The notes beneath the pieces were generated by a model. The model was given only the letters and a program-made list of their open reading frames with translations. It was not told the DNA's origin and searched no databases. From assembly GCA_000482145.1 (NCBI GenBank), contig AUXH01000092.1, positions 1-42,729 of the forward strand: a DNA stretch of 42,729 bases, written 5' to 3'. A program made the position numbers and the translations under genes. Shown here piece after piece: positions 26,514-35,711 of the stretch (within the stretch, counting starts at the first letter, position 1; each line of letters starts with the position of its first letter). The stretch comes from Strigomonas culicis. Its lineage: Eukaryota > Euglenozoa > Kinetoplastea > Trypanosomatida > Trypanosomatidae.

Positions 26514-27865
26514 CCACCGGGGCTCCACTGGCAGAGGTATCGGACCTGTGTTCACTCCTCCGCTATAGTTTTGCCTTCTTCTTCTTTTCGATTCTGTTTC
26601 ATTGTGTAGATGTGAAAGGAAAGGAGAAAAGAAACCAATGGTGAGTGCGAGCAAAAAAAAAAATGAAAAATGAACGATCCAACAGCAATACTAACAAGTA
26701 CAGGAAACGTGTTGTGACAATACATTTTACTTCTGTACAGATTGTATTCTTTTACCTGGAGATGAGCAGTCAAAGAAAGAAATTATATATATATATATAT
26801 ATATAATGCGTGTGCTTTTGTTTGAAACACAATTGTTTCTTTAGCTTTTGTGCCTCTTTTTTTTTCTTTATTTGCGCACACTGTTTTTTTTTTTTTGAAC
26901 TATATCTTGATTGCATGATTCACGTAGTTCATTTCTGTTTGCTTTGCAGTGTTTTTGATCGTATTTTTCTACTTATCTCTTTTATTCGTGTAGATGTACA
27001 ATTTGTGTCTGTTTCTTTTTCTTTTTGTTATTTTTGTTTTGTTGAGTGTACTTTTTACAGGTGTTCTCTTTCTCTTTTCCTAGTTGTACATTTTACCTTT
27101 CTGATATATATTTATATGTATGTATGTATGTGTATGTATTTGCAATGGAAAGGAACAACGAAGCAAATGCATGTCGTTTTATGTGCTACAATTGTATTAA
27201 TATATAAGAGTACTATGGAGCTCTTATTATTGCACGTAGTATACCAGTATTATGTATAATTTCTGTTTCTTGTGTTTTTGTTTACCGGCTCTCTTTCTTT
27301 TGTTTGATTTTTCAATAATTCAGGTCACTCAAGCATATATTACACACAAGGAAAAAGATGTTTGGATACATTTGATGAAGAGTACTCTTCAGTTGAATTG
27401 TAGATGTTTTGATACGCATATGTGCATTCACGCTTCTTACCATACATCTCTGCATCCTTCCCTCCTCTTCTTGTCACACTAATTCAATATTTTGTCTTAC
27501 TACACTCAAAGAGTTTCTTTTTCAATTTCTCTATTTTTTTCTTTTTTTTATTTGTTGTTCTTGCAAAGCGTGAGAAGAGCAAAGAAAAAGAGAAAAAAGT
27601 GTTTTGTCTTTCCAACACACTTTGAAGTAGCAGAAATACCCGGCTTCTAAGCCCCTCTTTTTTGTTTTCCTGTAAACTATCAAACCACTGTACTCTATTC
27701 ACTTGATTCCATTTTTTTTTTGTATATACTTTTTTTTTTTTCACCTTCCTGTTGTTTGTTTGGTGGCGCTGTACTTCCCACCCAACGCCCCATTTTCTTT
27801 CCCATCGTTGTAGTTGTGTCTTTTCTTTTTCTCTGTGTGTGTGAGTGTGTGTTCGCTCAGCACGT
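26514..27865. other. Long AT-rich intergenic region
   Basis: About 1.35 kb of T-rich sequence. It contains a (TA)n tract at about 26783-26806, a TATG repeat near 27115-27135 and poly-T runs. Open frames (for example 26810-27259) encode Phe/Cys-rich peptides without codon bias. The final part, from about 27790, is pyrimidine-rich and ends with an AG at 27859-27860 just before the next gene. Confidence 0.6.
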
Positions 27866-29674
27866 ATGGAAGGCACTTTCAACACCCCCCTGCGAGGGCA
27901 GCGCCCGCCGATGACGCTCGGCAGCGCGTCGCCGATGCCGTCCTTCAGCTCTCCCCTCCAGCAGCAGCAGAGTCTGCTCCACACGCCGGTCAGCGCGCCG
28001 CCGGGGGACCGCTTCATTGGGTCGCGCGCGTCGCAGGACAACACCTTCTCGCACTACCTCCTAACGTCGAAGGAGAACCAGACGCCCATGGCCCGCCTCT
28101 ACGGCGCCAGCCCCTCGCGAGAGGGCTCCATGGCGTCCTCCGCCGCTGCGTCCCCGCCGCGGGCGAGTGAGCCGGCGCCGGAGCGCAGCGCGTCGCGCGC
28201 GGCGAGCAGCTCGCGCGCGGGGAGCCCCGCGGGCGTCGGCGGCGTGGGCGGCGTCTTCGCGAAGCTGCGGCTGGACGGCAGCGCGTCGCACACCCACGCG
28301 GCGGCGTCGCCGCCGGCGGGGGCGGCCGCGGACACGGAGCCCTACTCCAGCAAGCTCGCGCGCGCGCTCTTCCGGGACACCCCCCAGACGTCCGTCCTGG
28401 GGCTGCACAGCACCCTCGCGGCGGAGCCGCAGCCGCAGGAGGAGTCGCGCTACGCGAGCTCGCTCGGCGTCGTCTTCGAGTGCAACCGCATGCGCAACTT
28501 CCGCAGCAAGAACTTCCGCGTGATCCCGCAGACCCCGGAGCGCATCCTCGACGCGGCGGACATGATCGACGACTTCTACCTGAACCTCGTGGACTGGTCC
28601 TCCAGCGACATGCTGTGCGTCGCGCTGCAAAAGGCGGTGTACCTCTGGGAGGCGTCGACCTCCACCATCACGCAGCTGCCGACGCCGCGGGGCGCGGAGG
28701 GCCCCGGCGGCATCGTGTGCGGCGTGAACTGGGCGCCGGACGGGCGCCACCTCGCGATCGGCATGAACGACGGCGCGGTCAACGTGTGGGACGTCGAGAC
28801 GCAGACGGTGGTGCGCTCGTGGCACGACCACCACGGCCGCGTCGGCAGCCTGCACTGGACCGGCGGCGGCGGCATGCTCGCGAGCGGCGGCAAGGACACG
28901 CACATACGCCTGCAGGACATGCGGGACCGGCCGGTCGCCGGCGTGCTGCGCGGCCACGAGCAGGAGGTCTGCGGGCTGCGCTGGAGCCCCACCGGGCAGA
29001 CCCTCGCGAGCGGCGGCAACGACAACCAGCTGCTGCTGTGGGACCGCCGGCTGCTCACGAACGTGAGCTCCGCGTCGCGGCCGCTGCTGTACCTCAACCA
29101 GCACACCGCCGCCGTGAAGGCCATCGCGTGGAACCCCGTGCAGCCCTCGCTGCTCGCCAGCGGCGGCGGCACGGACGACAAGACGCTGCGCTTCTGGAAC
29201 ACGGCCACCGGCGACTGCGTCAACCACGTCGACACGCAGAGCCAGGTCTGCGGCCTGCTCTGGAGCCGCAGCGGCACGGAGCTCGTCAGCTCGCACGGCT
29301 TCTCACTGAACCAACTGACCATCTGGAAGTACCCCTCGCTGCGGCGCGTCGCGGACCTCACCGGGCACACCTCGCGCGTGCTGCACCTCTGCCTCTCCGC
29401 CGACGGCGAGGTCGTCGTGTCGGCCGCCGGCGACGAGACGATCCGCTTCTGGCGCTGCTTCCCGCCGGCGCCACGCGAGGCGTCGCCCTTCAGCCCGCTC
29501 GCGGCCACCAGCACCAACACCGCCACTTACGCGTACGGCGCCAGCAGCCCGGACCGCAGCTACGCGCACTACTACGGGGGCGGCGGCGGGTCCTCGGCCA
29601 AGAAGAAGCAGCGCGCGACGTCCAACCCGGCCCTTCACTGCGACTTTATGCAAGATGATTACATCCTGCGTTAG
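27866..29674 (+). CDS. CDC20/CDH1-family APC/C coactivator (WD40)
   Basis: The 602-residue protein is a WD40 activator of the anaphase-promoting complex. A C-box-like DRFIGSR begins at Asp48 (family DR-F/Y-IPxR, with Pro replaced by Gly). IDDFYLNLVDWSS near 233-245 opens the propeller exactly as in Fizzy/Fizzy-related proteins. The blades carry family signatures EVCGLRWSPTGQTLASGGND, HTAAVKAIAWNP, LLASGGGTDDKTLRFWNT and SAAGDETIRFW. The C-terminus ends DYILR; the usual APC/C-binding tail is Ile-Arg, here Leu-Arg. Wording around the blades is slightly closer to CDH1/FZR than CDC20, but the two cannot be separated by eye. It recruits substrates for ubiquitination in mitosis/G1. The start is the ATG at 27866; upstream in-frame codons begin at a GTG. 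Confidence 0.93.
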   Translation: MEGTFNTPLRGQRPPMTLGSASPMPSFSSPLQQQQSLLHTPVSAPPGDRFIGSRASQDNTFSHYLLTSKENQTPMARLYGASPSREGSMASSAAASPPRASEPAPERSASRAASSSRAGSPAGVGGVGGVFAKLRLDGSASHTHAAASPPAGAAADTEPYSSKLARALFRDTPQTSVLGLHSTLAAEPQPQEESRYASSLGVVFECNRMRNFRSKNFRVIPQTPERILDAADMIDDFYLNLVDWSSSDMLCVALQKAVYLWEASTSTITQLPTPRGAEGPGGIVCGVNWAPDGRHLAIGMNDGAVNVWDVETQTVVRSWHDHHGRVGSLHWTGGGGMLASGGKDTHIRLQDMRDRPVAGVLRGHEQEVCGLRWSPTGQTLASGGNDNQLLLWDRRLLTNVSSASRPLLYLNQHTAAVKAIAWNPVQPSLLASGGGTDDKTLRFWNTATGDCVNHVDTQSQVCGLLWSRSGTELVSSHGFSLNQLTIWKYPSLRRVADLTGHTSRVLHLCLSADGEVVVSAAGDETIRFWRCFPPAPREASPFSPLAATSTNTATYAYGASSPDRSYAHYYGGGGGSSAKKKQRATSNPALHCDFMQDDYILR

Positions 29675-30461
29675 ACTTTTTTTTTTGTCTTCCTCTTTGG
29701 TTGAGGTTGTTTTCTGCTGTCGTAGTTGTCTTTTAGGTGTGTTGTGTTTATTCCCGGAGCACTGGTGATGCGGAGCGGTGCATTGAAAAAAAAAACACAA
29801 TTAGTCTGATAATAAACACAGAACATTAGTGGACACTGCTGTACATTTATAAACACACGGCCATGCACAGATACACCAAAAGACAGACAAGCAAGCAACC
29901 AAACCAAACAGAGAAGAGAAGCAGTATCTCCTCCGTGCATACACAACGTTTGGAATTATATACAAATGAAGAGAAACAAACAATAATACTTTATACTAGA
30001 TGCATTTTTTTTTTACTCACGCTTTCTGTTTACAGCTCTCCAACCAGGCGCACGCAGACACGTATGGTATTACTCTGTCAAGGCTTCTTTTCTTATCACC
30101 ACTGTTTATTCAGCTCCCCAAAAAAGAGCGAAATAAAAGAAAAAAGAATGACGTAGATTTTGACAGCCGTTGTACCCTCTTGTACTCTTATCTCACTATT
30201 CGAAAAAAAAAAGATGAAGAATGAAATCGGAGGAATGTCCTTCTCATTGTGCAGAGCGGCAATTGTTTTTCTTTATTAAGTAATGTTCATACATGTTTTT
30301 TTTTTCGGATCCCTCTCTGCCCCTTTCACGAACACTCTATCATTCTTGACACACATACACATAAGAAGAACGAGAACGAAAAAAGAGAAACAGATTCTCC
30401 CATTTTTTTTTCCTTTTGTATTCTAAAACGTTAAACTAACACGTACACTATCGTAGCTTCC
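29675..30461. other. AT-rich intergenic region, no gene seen
   Basis: Spacer of 787 nt with poly-T and poly-A runs and pyrimidine-rich segments. No frame shows the local codon bias, and no tRNA-like A/B box pair was noticed. Confidence 0.6.
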
Positions 30462-31010
30462 ATGAGTCTCCGCAAGCGTGTGGCCGACGCAAAGGCCAAT
30501 CTTCAGACAGCGACCACGGAGCGCGTGTCAGAGGCGCTGCTCCGCATCCAGGAGGACATGAGCAAGCTGCCCAAGACGACCAGCACCATCGAGCGCGACG
30601 TCGTGATGAATCCCTACGAAGTGCGCGTGACGGTCCATCCGCAGACGGGCATCTGGCAGCACGGCACGTTTGTCTTCGCGCTGCGCTTCTCGGAGAGCTT
30701 TCCGCATGAGGGGCCCAAGGTGGATTACCGCGGCCCGAACCGCATTTTCCACCCCAACATTGAGGGCGAGGCGCGGCGCGTGGGCGACACTCAGCAGTGG
30801 GGCGTCTGCCTCGGCCTCCAGCTGCGCTGGGAGCCCAAGTACACGATTGGCCAGCTCATCCTGTGCATCGAGATGCTCTTTCTGGAGCCCAACGCGGACG
30901 ACTCGCTCCCCGGCATTGCGAAGACGGCAGCGGAGCTCATGCGCCGCGATCCGAAGCGCTTCGAGCTGATCGCGCAGGCGTGGATGGCGCAGAACTACAT
31001 CACGCCGTGA
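30462..31010 (+). CDS. UBC12: UBC12-type NEDD8-conjugating E2 enzyme
   Basis: The 182-residue protein has a complete UBC fold. After a short basic N-terminal helix come LLRIQEDMSKLPKT, GTFVFALRFSESFPHEGPKV, the HPNI motif and WGVCLGL with catalytic Cys116. MLFLEPNADDSLP matches the UBC12 signature (LFLEPNPEDPLN) rather than ubiquitin E2s, and the C-terminus ...NYITP is shortened like UBC12. UBC12 accepts NEDD8 from the APPBP1-UBA3 E1 and transfers it to cullins, activating cullin-RING ligases. An insertion of several residues lies between HPNI and the catalytic Cys (EARRVGDTQQ). The neighbour upstream is an APC/C coactivator, but co-transcription does not imply a shared complex. Confidence 0.9.
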   Translation: MSLRKRVADAKANLQTATTERVSEALLRIQEDMSKLPKTTSTIERDVVMNPYEVRVTVHPQTGIWQHGTFVFALRFSESFPHEGPKVDYRGPNRIFHPNIEGEARRVGDTQQWGVCLGLQLRWEPKYTIGQLILCIEMLFLEPNADDSLPGIAKTAAELMRRDPKRFELIAQAWMAQNYITP

Positions 31011-31395
31011 TAGCGAACGTATTAACAACGAGAGATGGGGGTATGTTAAGGGTATAAATACAGATATTTCCTTCTTTTTTTTTATTTGTTTGTTTGTGGA
31101 CCATATTCGATACCTTTAAGTGTACCTTCTCTCATAAAAACAGGAATCGCAAGGCGAAAACAGAAGTCAAAAAAAGGTGACGTGTTGAACATGCGAATCC
31201 ATCATTTCCCTGTGGTATCAAGTTTTTCTTTCTCTTTTCTGTACCATCCGCTTCTCTCTTTTCCTGTCTTTTCTATCTATCAACGTATTTCTTTTTTTTT
31301 CTCTCTCTTCTGTCGTGATTATCAAAAGAGAGAGAGACAGAACAAAGAGTTGGTTCGCTACCCTTTTGCCTGTGCGGGCGCCTTCACTCCATCAC
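31011..31395. other. Intergenic region, no gene seen
   Basis: AT-rich spacer with a T/C-rich tract (about 31252-31313) ahead of the next gene. The frame of the next gene is open from 31315, but from a GTG. Confidence 0.55.
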
Positions 31396-32736
31396 ATGTC
31401 ACATGGGGACCGGGCCGAGGCGGACCCCCGCGAGGCGCACCGCCGCGCACTGCACGAGGCGGACGTGAGCGCCCCCACGACGGAGCTGGTGCAGCAGCGC
31501 CCGACGGAGGACACCGGTGCCGGCGGCGAGTACATCTCACAGCCGGGCGTCTTCGCGTTCTTCGCCTTCATGCAGCGCGGGCTGCAGGCGGAGCGGCGGC
31601 GGCCGGACAGCATCGACATGGCGGTGCTCAACGCCACCATGCAGCACCGGCCGCCGTGCTGGCTCGAGAGCAAGGACGTCGCGATCGATGGCACGCCGCT
31701 GACGACGGCGGACTACCGCGCGCAGGGCGGCCAGCACTTCAGCGTGCGCTACGAGCGCGAGCTGACGATCGGCGAGGCCGTCGCGGAGGTGAAGCGGCAG
31801 AAGCGTTTCGAGGAGCAGCACGACGTGCTGAGCGTCTTCGAGGGCGTGCGCCGCTTCCTGGGCTTCGCGCCGCCGCTGGACGAGGGGCACGCGCGCCGCA
31901 CGGCGGAGGAGCGCTTCCGACTGCAGGAGGCAGCGCGCCGGTGGCGGGACGGGCAGGACGAGGGCGCGCCGCCGCCGGAGGAGGAGGGGGAGCGGGACGG
32001 TGGCCACGGCGTCATGCGCACGCGGGAGGTCGAGTGCAAGGACCTGAGCGAAACGTGGAAGGGCATGCTGCGCTCACTGGAGGCGGGGCAGCCCTTCGCG
32101 CGCACGGCGCAGGCGTACCGCCCGCGCATTGACTTCTACGGCATCGACCCCTTCCTCGACTCGGCGCCGTCGCTCGTGTGGTTCAGCACCAAGTGCGGCA
32201 TCGCGGTCGGCCTCGTGCAGGGCACCATCAAGACACTGCAGGCGGTCAGCGTCGATGTGCAGTTCCTGAAGGCCTCCGGCGTCGGCGTGCTGTCTATCCT
32301 GAACACGTCCGTCATCGCGAGCGTCATCAAGTGGGGTGGCAACACGGCGCTGCTCTCCATCGCCTTCTGCTGCGGCGACCGCCTCGCCGCGGCGGTGAAG
32401 CGGCGGACGCTGCCGCCGCACGACGCGGCGCTGCGCTCGACGAGCAACTACGTGGCCGGCCTCTCGTGCGCCGGGGCGACGGTGGGGATCATGCCGTGGT
32501 GGCTGCTGCGGGACGGCGCGCTCGCGGTACGCATGGCCGCCTCCGGCGCCATCGTCGGCGGCGCCCTCGGCATCGTGGTGGGCCTCACCTTCAGCCGGCT
32601 GGTCGCGACGAACCTGGACCGGCTGGACGCTAGCAGCCGGCATCTGCGGCGCTACGAGGCACTCATGCTGCGCGAGCGCGCCTGGGCGAAGCAGGTGTTG
32701 GAGAACGAGAAGAAGGGGGCGCGGGTGTGGTGGTAA
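31396..32736 (+). CDS. Multi-pass membrane protein with Tim17/22/23-like C-terminal half (tentative)
   Basis: The 446-residue protein has a hydrophilic, acidic/Arg-rich N-terminal half without known motifs. From about residue 255 onwards there are four probable membrane segments (VWFSTKCGIAVGLVQGT..., GVGVLSILNTSVIASVI with NTALLSIAFCCG, YVAGLSCAGATVGIMPWW, and ASGAIVGGALGIVVGL). The Gly/Ala spacing (GxxxG-like, GGALG) and four-helix pattern resemble the Tim17/Tim22/Tim23 fold, which also includes complex I subunit NDUFA11. A mitochondrial inner-membrane location is therefore likely but not shown. The C-terminal 40 residues are charged and helical. Whether it is a translocase or respiratory-complex subunit cannot be said. 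The start is the first ATG; an alternative in-frame GTG upstream was ignored. Confidence 0.72.
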   Translation: MSHGDRAEADPREAHRRALHEADVSAPTTELVQQRPTEDTGAGGEYISQPGVFAFFAFMQRGLQAERRRPDSIDMAVLNATMQHRPPCWLESKDVAIDGTPLTTADYRAQGGQHFSVRYERELTIGEAVAEVKRQKRFEEQHDVLSVFEGVRRFLGFAPPLDEGHARRTAEERFRLQEAARRWRDGQDEGAPPPEEEGERDGGHGVMRTREVECKDLSETWKGMLRSLEAGQPFARTAQAYRPRIDFYGIDPFLDSAPSLVWFSTKCGIAVGLVQGTIKTLQAVSVDVQFLKASGVGVLSILNTSVIASVIKWGGNTALLSIAFCCGDRLAAAVKRRTLPPHDAALRSTSNYVAGLSCAGATVGIMPWWLLRDGALAVRMAASGAIVGGALGIVVGLTFSRLVATNLDRLDASSRHLRRYEALMLRERAWAKQVLENEKKGARVWW

Positions 32737-33074
32737 GGAGCGGCGGCGGCAGTGTGCCACCCGTGCGAGCGGGCCACATCGTTGGACGGCGGCGCTTGAG
32801 CTTTGCAGGAGTCCTTGTATATTTGGCACTCTATCTTCACTTGTGATTAACCCTAAACGGAAGCGAAAAACTGAATACCGAAGATGCGGCGGCGGACACA
32901 AGAAACCCATATTCTGTGAAGGGCGGCCGACAAGCAGCGAAAGGGCTTCCGTCGTCTCTTTTGGGGGAGGTTTATCCGTCTCTTGTGGTACTACCGTGCG
33001 TGCCTTCTCCTTCCCTTCTTCTCTGCATAGTGGTCGTTTATCCATCTACATTTATCTATCGTCCGAGTGGTGCG
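32737..33074. other. Intergenic region, no gene seen
   Basis: Short spacer, less AT-rich than most. Pyrimidine-rich stretches at about 33003-33065 probably carry the trans-splicing signal. Long open frames entering from 32843 and 32916 start at non-biased sequence. Confidence 0.5.
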
Positions 33075-34256
33075 ATGCCGCCTCCGACGGCGAGCAGCGG
33101 CGCGAAGGCGGCCGACGCCCTCAAGCGCCACTGCCACCACATGATCAACACGCTCGGCCCGGCCGCGCCGCCGGAGGCCTTTCTGTTCCGCGCGAACGCC
33201 TACTACGCGCTGGGCCGGCCGTACCTCGCCCTCGCGGACTACAACACCGCGGCGCTCGTGCTGCACCTCTCCGGCAGCCACCAGGTGCGCTGCCACCGCG
33301 CGATCGAGCGGTTCCCCGCGCGGCAGGTCGCCACGTACCCCGGCACGGACTCCCACCTGCACATCTTCGTGCGGCCGCGCCTCGGGCCCGCCGTCGCGCT
33401 CGTGGCGGCGGTGGACGCGGCGTGCGGCCGCGGCCTCGTCGCCGAGGCGGACCTGCCCGCCGGCGCGACCGTGCTGCGGCAGGACGTGCCGTGGCTGCAG
33501 TACGCGACGCTGGACGAGAGCTGCGCCTGCTGCGGCGCCGCGCTGCCGGAGCGCGCCTTCGCGTGCGTCAACCCGGAGTGCCACGAGGAGTACTGCAGCC
33601 GCGACTGCCGCACGGCGGCCATGGCGCTGTACCACGCGGCCGTGTGCACGAACAGCGCCTTCCAGGGCATCGAGCTCGACCTGTACACGCAGATGCGCAC
33701 GGCGGCGCACGAGGGCGCCGCGCGGGCGCAGCGCCGGCTCGCGCAGGAGCTGCTCATGGTGCGGCTCATGGCCGTCGCGGTGCAGGCGCAGGTCGTGCCC
33801 TCCGCCATGCCGCAGCTCCGCTTCCTCAGCGGCCGCATCGCCTACGCGCCGGCCGAGCTGAGCGGCGCGACGCTGCACCTCTACGAGCGCCTCGCGCAGG
33901 CGCTGCGGGTGCACACGATGGTGTCCTACGAGGAGATGCTCGGCATCCTTGCGCGGGTGCGCACGAACGCCACCTTCACCGACGAGACCATCGCGCTGCG
34001 GCTGTCGCGCACGATGGTGAACCACAGCTGCGCGCCGAACGCGGCCGAGGACGCCGCGAGCGGCGAGCTGCGCACGACGCGGCCGGTGAAGGCGGGGGAG
34101 CAGCTGACGGTGGACTACTTCCCGGCGGTGGAGAGCGGCCTCCCCGCGGCGGAGCGGGCGCGCGTGCTGGACCGGGAGTACGACTTCCACTGCCACTGTG
34201 CGCAGTGCCACGCCGCGCCGGCGGCCGCAGCGGCGTGTGGGGCGAAGACGGAATAG
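33075..34256 (+). CDS. SMYD-like SET/MYND protein methyltransferase
   Basis: The 393-residue protein begins with a TPR-like pair (FLFRANAYYALGRPYLALAD). It then has a split SET domain enclosing a MYND-type zinc cluster (CACCGAAL, CVNPECHEEYC, SRDC, ending in a distant H-AVC), as in SMYD enzymes. The SET core motifs are NHSCAPN from Asn316 and TVDYFP with Tyr348, the S-adenosylmethionine/catalytic Tyr positions. A post-SET cluster FHCHCAQC closes the domain. SMYD enzymes methylate lysines on histones or cytosolic proteins. The TPR at the N-terminus instead of the C-terminus differs from animal SMYD1-3. The target is unknown. The start is the ATG at 33075, where GC3 bias begins. Confidence 0.88.
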   Translation: MPPPTASSGAKAADALKRHCHHMINTLGPAAPPEAFLFRANAYYALGRPYLALADYNTAALVLHLSGSHQVRCHRAIERFPARQVATYPGTDSHLHIFVRPRLGPAVALVAAVDAACGRGLVAEADLPAGATVLRQDVPWLQYATLDESCACCGAALPERAFACVNPECHEEYCSRDCRTAAMALYHAAVCTNSAFQGIELDLYTQMRTAAHEGAARAQRRLAQELLMVRLMAVAVQAQVVPSAMPQLRFLSGRIAYAPAELSGATLHLYERLAQALRVHTMVSYEEMLGILARVRTNATFTDETIALRLSRTMVNHSCAPNAAEDAASGELRTTRPVKAGEQLTVDYFPAVESGLPAAERARVLDREYDFHCHCAQCHAAPAAAAACGAKTE

Positions 34257-34549
34257 ACTCGAGCGTCCCTCGCGCAGATGCGGTGCCTTTTGCGAGACGT
34301 GATCACATGGTATGATAAGTATTGTGTATTACTCGTATAATACATCCGCTTTGCGTCGCCCTTACTCGAGTACGGCTCTCGCTTCGTCTTGCTATTACAT
34401 TAGAGGATCTCTCTCTCTGTGTGTCCCTCCTTTACACCGATGCTCCCTCGCTCTCGCTCTCTTAAAGCCTTTTGATACGGTCAATTCATAATTAAAGAAT
34501 AGGGAAAGGAAAATAGTAGCGAAACAGAGTTAGTAAACACGCATAACGC

Positions 34550-35485
34550 ATGGACGCCGTGCCCCCGTGCCCTGAGGCCTCCAGCTTCTACCTCATGCTG
34601 GCTGTGTTTGTATTCGTCTTCATTGCCTCCCACATCCACGACAACTACTCCTGGGTGGACCGCACCTGGTCGATCGTGCCCGTCGTGTACGCGTGGATGC
34701 AGGCCTCCCACACGCTCGCCGCCGCCACCGCGCCGGTGCCGCTGCTGAACACGGTCACCGTCTTCTGCGTCCTCGTGACCGCGTGGGGCCTGCGCCTCAC
34801 GTACAACTTCCACCGCCGCGGCGGCTACTGCCGCGGCGGGGAGGACTATCGGTGGAACCACGTGCGCACGTGGCCCGTTCTCTCCACGCACCCCGCCGTC
34901 TGGGTCCTCTTCAACCTGCTCGTCATCTCCCTCTTCCAGACGTGGCTGCTGTGGGCCATCACGCTGCCCGTGTCGAGCCTGCCGGCCACCGCGCTCACCG
35001 GCCGGGACGCCGTCCTCGCGCTGGTGCTGGCCGCGCTGCTGCTGCTCGAGATGGCCTGCGACAACGAGCAGCAGCACTTCCAGCGCGCGAAGCGCGGCCC
35101 GCGCGCGGCCGAGGACCCGACGCTGCGCTACGGCTTCTGTGTGACCGGGCTCTTCGGCTACAGCCGGCACCTCAACGTGTTCTGCGAGGGCGCCGTGTGG
35201 GTGGTGCTCGCGCTCGCGGCCTACCTGCAGCCGGCCGCCGCGCCGCTGCCGTGGCACCGCCTCGCCGGCTGCGTCGTGCTCGAGGTGCTGACGTGGTTTT
35301 CGACGGGCCTCATCACGGAGCGGCTGACGCGCGCCAAGTACCCGCTCTACGCGGTGTACCAGCGCACGACGCCGATGCTGCTCCCGGCCCTCACCTCCAC
35401 GACGGCCCGCACGCTCGCCTTGCTGCAGCTGCGGGAGGGAGGCGCGAGGAGCGGGAAGGCGGCGGAGGCGGCACCGCAGGAGTAA
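34550..35485 (+). CDS. DUF1295 / steroid 5-alpha-reductase-like membrane protein
   Basis: The 311-residue protein has six or so hydrophobic segments. It carries the DUF1295 order: DRTWSIVPVVYAW near 37-49, WGLRLTYNFHRRGGY with GEDYRW in the second loop, CDNEQQHFQ, and the C-terminal FGYSRHLNVFCEGAVW from about Ser205. In most family members the last motif is S-R-H-P-N-Y-F-G-E; here P is L, Y is V and G is C. The family is related to NADPH-dependent 3-oxo-5-alpha-steroid 4-dehydrogenases and sits in the ER or other membranes. The true substrate is unknown even in model organisms. The C-terminal tail is short and Ala/Glu-rich. Gene borders are clear from codon bias. Confidence 0.85.
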   Translation: MDAVPPCPEASSFYLMLAVFVFVFIASHIHDNYSWVDRTWSIVPVVYAWMQASHTLAAATAPVPLLNTVTVFCVLVTAWGLRLTYNFHRRGGYCRGGEDYRWNHVRTWPVLSTHPAVWVLFNLLVISLFQTWLLWAITLPVSSLPATALTGRDAVLALVLAALLLLEMACDNEQQHFQRAKRGPRAAEDPTLRYGFCVTGLFGYSRHLNVFCEGAVWVVLALAAYLQPAAAPLPWHRLAGCVVLEVLTWFSTGLITERLTRAKYPLYAVYQRTTPMLLPALTSTTARTLALLQLREGGARSGKAAEAAPQE

Positions 35486-35711
35486 CGGCAGCCGCATCCG
35501 CATGGACGTCTGGGTGAACTGGATGTTGGTTCATGTATACTTCTAGCATGACCGGAGTAGAAACAACTTTTTTTTTTTAAGTCATCTGTGTTTGTCTTTT
35601 TTGTGCATTGCTTGCACATCATTCCTTTTTCTTTTTGATACACTCCCTATACCACTGACTGCGCCTCCTCTTTTCTCTACTCACCATTCAAAGAGTATAG
35701 AATTATCACTC

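Noticed and set aside
26810..27259. 149-aa open frame in the spacer before the CDC20/CDH1 gene
   Set aside because: Low-complexity Phe/Cys peptide encoded by T-rich sequence; no codon bias.
32843..34315. 490-aa open frame overlapping the SMYD-like gene
   Set aside because: Out-of-frame shadow; the 33075 frame contains all SET and zinc-binding motifs.
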